Part shown: positions 52,570-61,240 of the stretch, in pieces | How the letters are laid out: each line of letters opens with the position of its first letter | Numbering within the stretch: the first letter of the stretch is position 1 | DNA from: Lachnospiraceae bacterium | Lineage (GTDB): Bacteria > Bacillota > Clostridia > Lachnospirales > Lachnospiraceae | DNA: 61,643 nucleotides | Reading direction: 5' to 3' | Assembly: GCA_009779895.1 (NCBI GenBank) | Contig: WRBB01000018.1 | Coordinates: 1-61,643, forward strand | The notes under the pieces: generated by a model | The model's input: only the letters and a program-made list of their open reading frames with translations | The model's database searches: none | Told to the model about the DNA's origin: nothing | Position numbers and translations under genes: made by a program

Positions 52570-55431
52570 TTACTTCCTTTCTACTTCAACCATTTTATAG
52601 GCCTCAACTTTATCTTCTTCTTTTACATCATTAAAATCAGTAAACACCAAACCACACTCATAACCGGCACGGACTTCCTTTACATCATCTTTGAACCGTT
52701 TTAAAGATGCCAATCCACCTTCAAAAATAAGCGCACCCTCTCGGGTAATTCTCACCTTACAACCACGCTCAAAGATTCCATCCAACACATAAGAACCGGC
52801 GATATTACCGATGCCTGATGCCTTAAAGATTTGACGGATTTCAGCATGCCCCAATACTTTTTCTTCAAAAATCGGATCCAACATACCTTTCATAGCTGCC
52901 GCAACATCTTCAATGGCACTGTAGATTACTTTGTATAACCGCAAGTCAACACCCTCTGTATCAGCAATTTCCTTTGCTGTCACATCCGGCCGAACATTAA
53001 AACCGATGATAATGGCATTGGAAGTAGAAGCGAGAATAACATCCGATTCATTAATCGCACCAACACCACCGTGAATCACCTTAATCACAACTTCCTCATT
53101 GGACAACTTCAATAAATTTTGCTTCAAAGCCTCCACTGAACCTTGTACATCAGCCTTAACGATGATTTTCAACTCTTTTAGATTTCCTTCATGAATCTGA
53201 GTAAACAAATCATCCAATGACATCTTAGATTTCGTATCATCCAGCAATTTCACACGATTATGAGAAATAAAGGTCTCAGCAAAACTACGGGCATCTTTCT
53301 CTGTATCACAACCCACAAAAATCTCACCGGCATTTGGCACACCATTTAAGCCTAATATCTCCACCGGCTGAGATGGGCCTGCTTCTTTCAAACGACGACC
53401 TTTATCGTCTACCATGGCTCTTACCTTACCATAAGCAGAACCGGCCGCAATGGAATCTCCTACACGCAAGGTTCCTTTTTGTACCAATACGGTCGCAACG
53501 GAACCTTTTCCTTTATCCAACAAACTCTCAACCACCAAACCACGTGCGGCTCGATTGGAATTGGATTTTAACTCCAACACCTCCGATGTGAGAATGATCA
53601 TTTCTAACAACTCCGTAATACCATCACGTGTTTTTGCCGACACAGGCACAAAAGTGGTGGTACCACCCCAGTCCTCAGAAACCAGCTCATACTCCGTCAA
53701 TTCTTGTTTCACACGCTCAATGTTGGCACCCGGTTTATCAATCTTATTAATGGCAACAATAATTTCTACACCCGCATCTTTGGCATGGCTAATCGCCTCC
53801 ACTGTTTGCGGCATCACACCATCATCAGCAGCAACCACTAAAATAGCAATATCTGTTGAATTGGCACCACGCATACGCATAGAAGTAAATGCCTCATGAC
53901 CCGGTGTATCTAAAAATGTAATTTTTTCTCCATGCACCTTAACGGTATAAGCACCAATATGTTGGGTAATACCACCGGCCTCACGGTCTGTTTGATTTGC
54001 ATCACGAATCGCATCCAAAAGAGAGGTTTTACCATGGTCGACATGACCCATAACACAAACCACAGGAGGACGTTTTTCCATACTGCCCTCATCTTCCGCT
54101 TCCTCTTTTAATAACTCTTCGATTACATCCACAACAACTTCTTTTTCGCAAAGCACTTCAAATTCCATTGCAATTTCTTCTGCTGTTTCAAAATTAATTT
54201 CTTGATTGACTGTAACTATCTTGCCTTGCAAGAAAAGCTTTTTCACAATCACAGAAGGTACCACTTTCATTGCATCCGCCAATTCTTTGATGGTCAACAA
54301 TTCCGGAATTATAATTTCTTTGATTTTCTCTTCTGCTTTCTCAACTTTTATCGGCGGTTTTTTCACTTCATTGGGTCTTTTGCCGCGACGGGGTTTATTG
54401 CCAAATGATTCATTTCTGATTTCATTCTTCTTGAACTCTTTTTCTTTCTCTTTGACTTTATTTCTCGGATTCCTTGATTGGCTCTGAGCGGGTGTTTGCG
54501 CACCATCTTTATCGTCTCGGCGTGGACCACCTGGGCCACCCGGGCGTCCGCCGCGATTAAAGTTTTGTCCCTGCCCACCCGGTCTATTCCCTTGGGGGCG
54601 GTTCCCTTGACCTTGGGAACGGTTTTCCTGGGGTTTATTGCCTTGATATCCCCCTTGACCTTGTGGTCTAGGTTTGCGATTTTCCATGGAACGTTGCCCT
54701 TGCGACTGATCGCCTGTTGGTCTCGGACGTTGTCCGGTGGAACGTTCATTGTTTGCTCTTGGACGTACCGGACGGTCTCCACCCGCCCTTGGACGTACCG
54801 GACGATCTCCATCCGCTCTTGGACGCGCCGGACGATCTCCATCGGTTCTTGGACGCGCCGGACGATCTCCATCCACTCTTGGACGTGCCGGACGATCTCC
54901 ATCGGCTCTTGGACGTACCGGACGATCTCCATCCACTCTTGGACGTACCGGACGATCTCCATCCACTCTTGGACGTACCGGGCGATCTCCATCGGCTCTC
55001 GGGCGCATCGGACGGTCTCCATCCACTCTTGGACGCATCGGACGATCTCCATCGGCTCTCGGGCGCATCGGACGATCTCCATCCGCTCTTGGGCGCATCG
55101 GGCGATCCCCATTCGCTCTTGGACGCTGGCCGGATGGACGTGGGCTTCTTGCACCACTTGCCGAATTTTGCGGACGGAATACACGCACAAGCTCTTTCTT
55201 TTTCGGCTCTACTGTTTCCGCTTTTTCAGCCATTTTTTCCTCTGCCTCTTTTGCCGCAACAGCCTTGGGAACTGCCGGCTTTTTACCTGCACGCAATTCT
55301 GCCGCCACCTCTTCCGATACTGAGCTTGAATGACTTTTCACTTCCACATTCTTACTCTTTAATATCTCAATTACTTCTTTATTTTCCATACCCAATTCCT
55401 TGGATAATTCATATACTCGCACTTTCGTCAT
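52570..55431 (-). CDS. infB: Translation initiation factor IF-2
   Basis: 953 residues. Two IF2_N motifs are at the start (about 1-50) and about 375-430; between them a basic, Arg/Pro/Gly-rich region (about 95-325) includes twelve copies of a ten-residue GDRPxRPRAD unit. The G domain has GHVDHGKT at 462-469, DTPGHE at 508-513 and NKID further on. IF-2 brings fMet-tRNA to the 30S subunit. The intrinsically disordered repeat tract is longer than usual. Confidence 0.96.
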   Translation of the reverse strand: MTKVRVYELSKELGMENKEVIEILKSKNVEVKSHSSSVSEEVAAELRAGKKPAVPKAVAAKEAEEKMAEKAETVEPKKKELVRVFRPQNSASGARSPRPSGQRPRANGDRPMRPRADGDRPMRPRADGDRPMRPRVDGDRPMRPRADGDRPVRPRVDGDRPVRPRVDGDRPVRPRADGDRPARPRVDGDRPARPRTDGDRPARPRADGDRPVRPRAGGDRPVRPRANNERSTGQRPRPTGDQSQGQRSMENRKPRPQGQGGYQGNKPQENRSQGQGNRPQGNRPGGQGQNFNRGGRPGGPGGPRRDDKDGAQTPAQSQSRNPRNKVKEKEKEFKKNEIRNESFGNKPRRGKRPNEVKKPPIKVEKAEEKIKEIIIPELLTIKELADAMKVVPSVIVKKLFLQGKIVTVNQEINFETAEEIAMEFEVLCEKEVVVDVIEELLKEEAEDEGSMEKRPPVVCVMGHVDHGKTSLLDAIRDANQTDREAGGITQHIGAYTVKVHGEKITFLDTPGHEAFTSMRMRGANSTDIAILVVAADDGVMPQTVEAISHAKDAGVEIIVAINKIDKPGANIERVKQELTEYELVSEDWGGTTTFVPVSAKTRDGITELLEMIILTSEVLELKSNSNRAARGLVVESLLDKGKGSVATVLVQKGTLRVGDSIAAGSAYGKVRAMVDDKGRRLKEAGPSQPVEILGLNGVPNAGEIFVGCDTEKDARSFAETFISHNRVKLLDDTKSKMSLDDLFTQIHEGNLKELKIIVKADVQGSVEALKQNLLKLSNEEVVIKVIHGGVGAINESDVILASTSNAIIIGFNVRPDVTAKEIADTEGVDLRLYKVIYSAIEDVAAAMKGMLDPIFEEKVLGHAEIRQIFKASGIGNIAGSYVLDGIFERGCKVRITREGALIFEGGLASLKRFKDDVKEVRAGYECGLVFTDFNDVKEEDKVEAYKMVEVERK
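54757..55116. repeat. Tandem 30-bp repeat inside infB
   Basis: Twelve 30-bp units in frame encode GDRPxRPRxD, where x is Met, Val or Ala and the fourth-last residue is Ala, Val or Thr. Copies differ by few bases. Long open frames on the opposite strand across this block are by-products of the repeat. Unit length is a multiple of three, so copy-number change would keep the reading frame. Confidence 0.93.
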
Positions 55432-55441
55432 CTATATCCTC

Positions 55442-55768
55442 CTATGCCTTTGATTGTAATTCAATTCGTTTTATTATTTCTTTTGCAAATCCCGCATCTG
55501 TAACCGCCAATGACGCACGAAATTCTTTTCCCATGGCATGACCCAGAGTCACCTTGTCAACATAAAAATACAAAGGCACTTGATAATATTGACACATATC
55601 ACAAAATCTCTTTTTTGTATTGTCTGAAGCATCCTCTGCTACAATTGCCATAAAAGCACGACCGGCTTTAATCATCTTTTCAGACATAAACTCACCACTC
55701 ACCGCTTTACCTGCTTTGGTCGCCAAACCAATCATTGAGAGTATGTTATCTCTTTTCAATATCAACAA
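55442..55768 (-). CDS. ylxQ: L7Ae-family ribosomal/RNA-binding protein YlxQ
   Basis: 108 residues of the L7Ae/L30e/S12e/Gadd45 family (IGLATKAGKAVSGE, VAEDASDNTKKRF). YlxQ-type proteins bind kink-turn RNA. Between rnpM and infB, as in most Firmicutes. Overlaps rnpM by 23 nt and ends 10 nt before infB. Confidence 0.92.
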   Translation of the reverse strand: MLILKRDNILSMIGLATKAGKAVSGEFMSEKMIKAGRAFMAIVAEDASDNTKKRFCDMCQYYQVPLYFYVDKVTLGHAMGKEFRASLAVTDAGFAKEIIKRIELQSKA

Positions 55769-56024
55769 TCTCCTGTTCCAGCCTATCGTAAATATCCTTG
55801 GAAATGGCCTGCTGCAATGAACGCTCCAACCCTTTGTTTTTCACTGCTTTTTCAAAACACTCATGAAACCGACATACATAAGCACCTCTCGCATTTTCCT
55901 TACCTGTTATATCCAAATCAAGTCGACCCTCTTTTTTTATAACACGTAGCAACGCACTTTTTGGTTTCATTTCTCCACATCCTACACATTTACGCATCGG
56001 TATTTTATTCTTCGTCCCCGTCAT
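55746..56024 (-). CDS. rnpM: RNase P modulator RnpM (YlxR)
   Basis: About 92 residues with the MRKCVGCGEMKP start region and GAYVCRFHECFEKA, the DUF448/YlxR signature. It has been reported to bind RNase P RNA in B. subtilis. Start placed at the ATG at 56024, inside the end of nusA (20-nt overlap); an ATG at 55997 directly before RKC is the alternative. The frame extends further upstream only as an artefact of the nusA tail codons. Confidence 0.88.
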   Translation of the reverse strand: MTGTKNKIPMRKCVGCGEMKPKSALLRVIKKEGRLDLDITGKENARGAYVCRFHECFEKAVKNKGLERSLQQAISKDIYDRLEQEIVDIEKR

Positions 56025-57219
56025 ATTCTTCATTTGCATATTCCTCGTCGGAATACGCCGCATCAGCGTATTCATCATCCGCATATTCGTCATCTGCATA
56101 ATCATCATAAGGATAATTTTCATCGTCCAAATATTCGTCATCTGCATACATCTGTTCCATATAATCCTCTGGCAATTCTCCTGCTTCAATGGCTTGGGTT
56201 TCGCTCTTGATATCAATCTTATAACCTGTCAAACGAGCCGCCAAACGAGCATTTTGCCCCTCTTTTCCAATTGCCAATGACAATTGATAATCAGGCACAA
56301 TAACATTGGCCGTCTTTTCTTCCGGGTCCGCCATAACCGAAATAACCTTTGCCGGGCTTAAAGCATTTTCGATTAACAAGGCCGGGTTTTCATTCCAATT
56401 AATAATATCAATCTTTTCGCCACGCAATTCATTTACCACTGCATTTACACGGCTACCATTTAATCCAACGCAAGCACCAACCGGATCTACATTCTCCTCT
56501 GTGGAGCACACCGCTATCTTCGTCCGGGAACCTGCCTCTCTGGCTATGCTCTTAATCTCTACCGTACCATCCTGTACCTCAGCAACTTCTGCTTCAAATA
56601 AACGCTTCACCAGCTCCGGGTGGGTACGGGAAACCACTATCTTTGGCCCTTTTGTTGTATTTTTCACTTCTACCACATACAACTTAATACGATCCGTAGG
56701 CTTAAAATGCTCACTTCTTACCTGCTCACTCTCCGTCAACATAGCGTCGGCACGTCCCAGATTTATACTAATGTTTTTCCCGACAATACGTTGTACTACA
56801 CCGGTGACAATATCTTTTTCTTTTTCAAAGTATTGATCAAATACAGCTTTTCGCTCTTCCTCCCGAATCTTTTGCAAAATCAGGTTCTTTGCATTTTGCG
56901 TTGCAATACGACCAAACTCTTTGGACTGTATCGGCACTTGTGCAATATCTCCCACACCCAACTTCGAATCCATTTCTTTTGCCTGCTCCAAAGAAATCTC
57001 CAAATTCGGATCCGAAACCTCATTTACGACTTCTTTTTCTGCAAATACAGTATACTCACACGTTTCCCGATTCATATTGACCTTAATATTGTCCGATGTA
57101 CCAAAGTGATTTTTACAAGCACTAATCAAAGAACTTTCTATGGCCTCTAGCATGGTTTCCTTGCTGATGTTTTTTTCTTTTTCCAGAATCGTCAACGCAT
57201 CCAATAATTCTGTGTTCAT
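56005..57219 (-). CDS. nusA: Transcription termination/antitermination protein NusA
   Basis: 404 residues: N-terminal RNA-polymerase-binding domain (about 1-125), S1 domain (about 130-200), and KH domains (about 200-345; DPVGACVGLNGSRVNAVVNE, LAIGKEGQNARLAARLTGYKIDI). The last 50 residues are an acidic tail rich in Asp, Glu and Tyr with DDEYAD repeats, not usual for Firmicutes NusA. The tail coding sequence contains the rnpM start. Confidence 0.95.
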   Translation of the reverse strand: MNTELLDALTILEKEKNISKETMLEAIESSLISACKNHFGTSDNIKVNMNRETCEYTVFAEKEVVNEVSDPNLEISLEQAKEMDSKLGVGDIAQVPIQSKEFGRIATQNAKNLILQKIREEERKAVFDQYFEKEKDIVTGVVQRIVGKNISINLGRADAMLTESEQVRSEHFKPTDRIKLYVVEVKNTTKGPKIVVSRTHPELVKRLFEAEVAEVQDGTVEIKSIAREAGSRTKIAVCSTEENVDPVGACVGLNGSRVNAVVNELRGEKIDIINWNENPALLIENALSPAKVISVMADPEEKTANVIVPDYQLSLAIGKEGQNARLAARLTGYKIDIKSETQAIEAGELPEDYMEQMYADDEYLDDENYPYDDYADDEYADDEYADAAYSDEEYANEEYDGDEE

Positions 57220-57241
57220 TTTATTGATCCCTCCTATTCAT

Positions 57242-57709
57242 TTAAAAACGAATGGCCAAACGAATCAATGCAACTTCGCTTCGCTCAAACGTTTTTTTAA
57301 GTCCACTTTCATCTTCTATGGTGATTGTTTTTGCATCATAAGCTTTTAATACACCAAAAAATTCCTTTTCTTTTTCAATAGCTCGATAAGTTCGTATTTC
57401 GATTTCTTCCCCCATACTTTTTTGAAAATCTTTTTCTTTTTTAAGAGGGCGTCCTAGTCCCGGTGAACTCACTTCGAAAATATAAGCATCCGGAATATAA
57501 TCCTTTTCATCTAAAATTTCAGAAAAGCGACGGCTCACCGCCTCACAATCATCTACAGCAATACCACCCGGTTTATCAATATAAACCCGCAGATACCATG
57601 TGCTCCCCTCCTTGACGTATTCTACGTCTACCAACTCAAAACCCAGCTGATCCACAATCGGCGCAATCAGAGTTTCTGTTTGTTGTTCGTATTCTTCTCG
57701 TTTTGCCAA
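57242..57709 (-). CDS. rimP: Ribosome maturation factor RimP
   Basis: About 155 residues (LGFELVDVEYVKEG near the start, EVSSPGLGRPL in the middle). It is needed for 30S maturation. Start chosen at TTG 57709 because AAAGGA lies 8 nt upstream and the product then begins MAKREEYEQQ, as relatives do; the ATG at 57733 has no ribosome site and is only 10 nt from the leader hairpin. First gene of the ten-gene or larger operon. Confidence 0.9.
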   Translation of the reverse strand: MAKREEYEQQTETLIAPIVDQLGFELVDVEYVKEGSTWYLRVYIDKPGGIAVDDCEAVSRRFSEILDEKDYIPDAYIFEVSSPGLGRPLKKEKDFQKSMGEEIEIRTYRAIEKEKEFFGVLKAYDAKTITIEDESGLKKTFERSEVALIRLAIRF

Positions 57710-57742
57710 ACTTATCGTTCCTTTCTGTTTCATCTATGCCGT

Positions 57743-57772
57743 AAAAGAAGAGTGAACTCTCGTCCACTCTTC
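57743..57772 (-). ncRNA. rimP-leader-like attenuator hairpin
   Basis: On the minus strand GAAGAGTG GACGAGAGTT CACTCTTC is followed by TTTTAC, just before rimP and downstream of its promoter. This is the position and form of the rimP leader element reported in Firmicutes, thought to work by premature termination. It is not the end of yitT only, since the rimP promoter lies upstream of it. Confidence 0.6.
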
Positions 57773-57797
57773 TCACGCACACCTCATTTACCCAGCT

Positions 57798-57826
57798 ATT
57801 GTATCATTAAATGCCTTAGAAAGCAA
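57798..57826 (-). promoter_or_regulatory. Promoter of the rimP operon
   Basis: TTGCTT (57826-57821) and TACAAT (57803-57798) with a 17-base spacer, between the yitT stop and the leader hairpin. The transcript would begin about 57790 and enter the hairpin about 20 nt later. Confidence 0.6.
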
Positions 57827-57880
57827 GGACAATCGCAAAATTCTTGCACTTTATCTACACCCCTCATTTGCCAAACTAAC

Positions 57881-58759
57881 TTACACCTTTGGGGGGCTTT
57901 CCGCATCAAGCCGCGGTGGTGTCGTAAAACCCTCTCCTAACGTTTCATAAGTGTGGCTTACACTAACAAAACTATGGTCATCTATGGCATTGACAATTTG
58001 TTTCAAAGGCACCAATTGCTTTTTCCCTACAATAACCATCAATATTTTTCGCTCTGTCTTGGTATAAGCACCCATCCCTTGTATATACGTAACGCCCCGG
58101 TACAAGTCTACCTGAATGGCTTTGGCAATCTCTTCATATTTATCAGAAAATATAAGCACCTTGTAGCCGGACAAAAAACCTTCCTGCACTTTGGTCAACG
58201 TCTGAGAGGCCACAAAAATAGCAATCAGTGAATAAAAAAAGTCTTTCACATCAATAAACAACAACAAAGAAGCCCCAATAATCACTGCATCCGTATATAA
58301 CATCGTTTTTGCCACAGGCACGCCAAACTTTTCCTTTACCAATTTGGTAACCACAATCACACCACCTGTGGTTCCCTCTTGTTTGAGAATAATTCCGGTA
58401 CCTACTCCAATCGCAGCACCAAACCCAACCGCAGCCAATACCATATCATTGGTCAAATCGGGCATAAACGGACCCATCATTTCAAAGAGTTGCAGAAAAC
58501 CCGATAAACATGCAACTCCATAAACCGTCAGCAAAAACGCCTTTTTGCCGGAATGACGGTAATAAATAATCAAAAGGGGAATGTTCAACACAAGTGTACT
58601 CGCCCCTGTACCAATACCAAACATATGATATAAAATCAAGCTAATACCTGTCAGCCCACCACTGGCCAGATTGCTGGTTACGGAAAAATTAATCACACCA
58701 AAAGCAATTATAATGGTACCAAAAGCGATAATCAATAAGCTTTTTATTAATTTTGCCAA
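57881..58759 (-). CDS. YitT family membrane protein
   Basis: 292 residues: about five hydrophobic segments in the first 190 residues (GTIIIAFGVINFSVTSNLASGG, FGAAIGVGTGIILKQEG), then a soluble DUF2179 domain (about 210-285; YRGVTYIQGMGAYTKTERKILMV). Function of YitT proteins is unknown. It starts 18 nt after the Abi gene, so the two are probably cotranscribed. Confidence 0.92.
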   Translation of the reverse strand: MAKLIKSLLIIAFGTIIIAFGVINFSVTSNLASGGLTGISLILYHMFGIGTGASTLVLNIPLLIIYYRHSGKKAFLLTVYGVACLSGFLQLFEMMGPFMPDLTNDMVLAAVGFGAAIGVGTGIILKQEGTTGGVIVVTKLVKEKFGVPVAKTMLYTDAVIIGASLLLFIDVKDFFYSLIAIFVASQTLTKVQEGFLSGYKVLIFSDKYEEIAKAIQVDLYRGVTYIQGMGAYTKTERKILMVIVGKKQLVPLKQIVNAIDDHSFVSVSHTYETLGEGFTTPPRLDAESPPKV

Positions 58760-58777
58760 TTTGTTTCCTCCCTATAT

Positions 58778-59710
58778 CTATAAATCAACCCAATTGGCAG
58801 GAAATCCCATTTCATTACGAATCTCAGCCTCTGTTAAAATAATCAGTTTTTTATTCAGTGTTTTAATGGCAGCAAACAACTCTCGTTTCATCCTCCGAAA
58901 ATCATTTTTGGATAAAAATTGTTTCAAGGCAAGCAAGCAAGCAAACAAATCTCGCTTTCCATATAAATACTCACCATCTTTATCTGTGGGAATCCGCAAA
59001 GACACATGATAATCTGTATCCAGCAACGTATTTCTCGTACTAAAGCAATAGATACGATTGCTATGCGCACAATAGTTTCGTACCGCCGAAATATAAAATA
59101 ACGCATTTTCCAATTCATCATCCGTCATTGCAAAACTTTCCGAAACCCTTTGCCGCTCCGTTGGCATCATCACACTATAAAACTTACTGATGGTGCCCAT
59201 CGTCAAAATATTGTTTAGCACCCACAAGGGAATATAACCATAATTTTTCAGATAATGTGCAATGCTTGGATCCCCACTGCGATTGGCTGTTTGATAATGA
59301 ATTTCCGCAATCACATTGGTAATTTTTGATTCTGCATCTCTTAGTTCTGTATTGAAATTGGTATAAACCAAATAATTTTTATAACCATGTACTTCAGAGA
59401 AATAATGAGCCACCAAGTTTTTTACATTTGCCTCAACCTCTAAAATATAACGAAAAAAGATATTGCGAAGAACCCTGTCAAATTGATACAGGGCATTAAT
59501 CTCCGCAATTGTTGTTCCTTTTTTATATCGTTCGCTATTTTTTTCATCTAGCAAGAACAATTTGTTATAACCATTGATTATATTATAGTAACCATGTTTC
59601 TCCAACACTTTCAAAGCATAATTTCGTTTTGCTTTTCCGTTTAAATCCATACCCCGCTCGGCCAAAAGATTAATCAGCTCCTCAAAGGTTTTAAATTCTT
59701 TTTCTGTCAT
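58778..59710 (-). CDS. Abi family (AbiD/AbiF-like) protein with HEPN motif
   Basis: 310 residues. The N terminus (KTFEELINLLAERGMDL) and YYNIINGYNKLFL are typical of Abi_2 proteins. An RX4H motif, R211-N-Y-C-A-H216, matches the active site of HEPN ribonucleases. Family members cause phage abortive infection when tested in lactococci. No antitoxin is obvious next to it, so it may be a stand-alone defence gene or a housekeeping HEPN protein. Confidence 0.82.
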   Translation of the reverse strand: MTEKEFKTFEELINLLAERGMDLNGKAKRNYALKVLEKHGYYNIINGYNKLFLLDEKNSERYKKGTTIAEINALYQFDRVLRNIFFRYILEVEANVKNLVAHYFSEVHGYKNYLVYTNFNTELRDAESKITNVIAEIHYQTANRSGDPSIAHYLKNYGYIPLWVLNNILTMGTISKFYSVMMPTERQRVSESFAMTDDELENALFYISAVRNYCAHSNRIYCFSTRNTLLDTDYHVSLRIPTDKDGEYLYGKRDLFACLLALKQFLSKNDFRRMKRELFAAIKTLNKKLIILTEAEIRNEMGFPANWVDL

Positions 59711-59763
59711 ACATTCTCCTCAATTGATTGATACCTCTGAGCGAATTTTATTACTCGCACTAT

Positions 59764-60018
59764 TTACTTCTTTTTATTATAACGTGTTTTCACTGATTCG
59801 TTAAGCAAATATTCTATTTGGCTATTAATAGAACGAAAATCATCTTCTGCCCAAGTCGCAATTTGACCCCACAAAGTCGGGGAAAGCCGTAATAACACCT
59901 GCTTTTTAGCACTTTCTTTTCTCTTCATCGCTTTTTCTTTTTGACGAACTTCCTCCTCCAATGCCTGAATTTGTTCTAAGCGCTTCTTTAATCCCGCTTC
60001 TCTTTCATCCGTACCCAT
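59764..60018 (-). CDS. Ribbon-helix-helix (Arc-like) protein with coiled coil
   Basis: About 84 residues. A charged coiled-coil-like helix (about 5-40) precedes a C-terminal segment KQVLLRLSPTLWGQIATWAE and IEYLLNESVK that fits an Arc-type ribbon-helix-helix DNA-binding fold. Start placed at the ATG at 60018 with GAGG upstream. It follows the SPFH gene by 61 nt, a pairing seen elsewhere in Firmicutes. Targets unknown. Confidence 0.75.
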   Translation of the reverse strand: MGTDEREAGLKKRLEQIQALEEEVRQKEKAMKRKESAKKQVLLRLSPTLWGQIATWAEDDFRSINSQIEYLLNESVKTRYNKKK

Positions 60019-60079
60019 AGGCAAAACCTCTTTTCGTGTTCTATTGTTTCTTGCATATCCTTATAATCTAACGCGCAAT

Positions 60080-61099
60080 CTAATAGATACTTCCGCTATT
60101 TACAATAGGTTGGGCATCTTTACTACCACAAAGTACCACCAATAAATTAGAGACCATGGCCGCTTTTCTTTCATCATCTAAAACAATGACCTCTTCTTCA
60201 CCTAACTTATCAACAGCCATTTTCACCATGCCCACAGCACCCTCCACAATTTTTTTCTTGGCCACAATAACCGCTGTCGCCTGCTGTCTTTGTAACATCG
60301 CTGCGGCAATCTCTTCAGAGTATGCCAAATGTGTGATGCGCACTTCATCCACCGACAACCCAGCTGCCTCAACCCGCTTTTGCAATTCAACTTTCATCAA
60401 ATCGGCAATTTCAATCGCACTGCCACGTAATGTTTTTTCTTGTACATCATCATCACAGTTGTCTTCATCAATGATATCATACGGATAAAGACGGGCCACA
60501 TTACGTATCACGGAATCCGCTTGAATACTTAAAAATGCACGATAATTTTCCACTGCAAAAACGGCTTGCGTCGGATCTTCCACTTGCCAAATCACAATGG
60601 TACCAATGACAATCGGATTGCCCAACACATCATTTACTTTTTGCTGCCCATTGTTATAAGCTTGCTTTTTCAAGGATACTGCTTTTGGAGCAGACACAGG
60701 TTCTACTACGGTTTTACCTTCTTTGGCACCTTGTGTCACACGCTCATCCCGTGCAGCTTTGGCCGCGGCAAACTCAGGTGAAAAAGACGCACTAAAAGGG
60801 TTAACAAAATGAAATCCCGCTTTTTTGATCGTACCATGATAGTTGCCAAACAAGGTAAATACACGTGCCTCATTTGGATTTACCACTTTCAGCCCGGCAA
60901 ACAAAAGACCAAAGACCAGCCAACCAAGAATGCCAAGGCTCAACAATACACCACCCCGCACAGAGTTTCTTGCCACCAAATCTATCACAGCAAAAACAAA
61001 AGCGGCTGTAGCAGCTAAAAACCCAATGACATTCACAAACAACATCAGAAAACCACTTATCGGCTTTAATTCTCTTTCTTTTACAACATTTACTTTCAT
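60080..61099 (-). CDS. SPFH/Band 7 domain membrane protein
   Basis: About 339 residues. Two hydrophobic segments (about 15-40, 47-70) are followed by an SPFH domain (FTLFGNYHGTIKKAGFHFVNPF at about 83-104, then IVIWQVEDPTQAVFAVENY) and a helical tail rich in Ala/Gln (EEIAAAMLQRQQATAVIVAKKK). Such proteins form large rings or microdomains at membranes. Start chosen at the ATG at 61099 with GGAGG 8 nt upstream. A good promoter precedes it. Confidence 0.88.
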   Translation of the reverse strand: MKVNVVKERELKPISGFLMLFVNVIGFLAATAAFVFAVIDLVARNSVRGGVLLSLGILGWLVFGLLFAGLKVVNPNEARVFTLFGNYHGTIKKAGFHFVNPFSASFSPEFAAAKAARDERVTQGAKEGKTVVEPVSAPKAVSLKKQAYNNGQQKVNDVLGNPIVIGTIVIWQVEDPTQAVFAVENYRAFLSIQADSVIRNVARLYPYDIIDEDNCDDDVQEKTLRGSAIEIADLMKVELQKRVEAAGLSVDEVRITHLAYSEEIAAAMLQRQQATAVIVAKKKIVEGAVGMVKMAVDKLGEEEVIVLDDERKAAMVSNLLVVLCGSKDAQPIVNSGSIY

Positions 61100-61142
61100 G
61101 TACAATACCTCCTAATTAGTTTGTTATCTATTTGATATCATT

Positions 61143-61171
61143 ACAATATCATTTTCATAGGATAATGTCAA
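61143..61171 (-). promoter_or_regulatory. Promoter of the SPFH gene
   Basis: Consensus TTGACA (61171-61166) and TATTGT (61148-61143) with 17 bases between them, about 45 bases before the SPFH start codon. Confidence 0.65.
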
Positions 61172-61182
61172 GATTTTTTTAC

Positions 61183-61222
61183 AAAGAAAAACGCTGGGAA
61201 CTTTTAATGAAAAATCCCCAGC
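61183..61222 (-). terminator. Terminator of the Rpn-like gene
   Basis: GCTGGGG and CCCAGC pair across an AT-rich loop and are followed on the minus strand by GTTTTTCTTT. It begins about 19 nt after the Rpn-like stop codon. Confidence 0.8.
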
Positions 61223-61240
61223 CGACGAACTACTCCAATC

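Noticed and set aside
54757-55116. A regular 30-bp periodicity that resembles a CRISPR array.
   Set aside because: Units are contiguous with no unique spacers, lie in frame inside infB, and no cas genes are present.
54363-55541. Several long overlapping open frames on both strands (up to about 280 codons) across infB.
   Set aside because: They are by-products of the 30-bp repeat being open in several frames. They lack ribosome sites and overlap the conserved infB gene fully.
56025-56216. Upstream extension of the rnpM frame to 156 codons.
   Set aside because: The extra part is the acidic nusA tail read in another frame, giving a Met/Ile/Thr/Asn-rich product without homology; the conserved domain begins near 56000.
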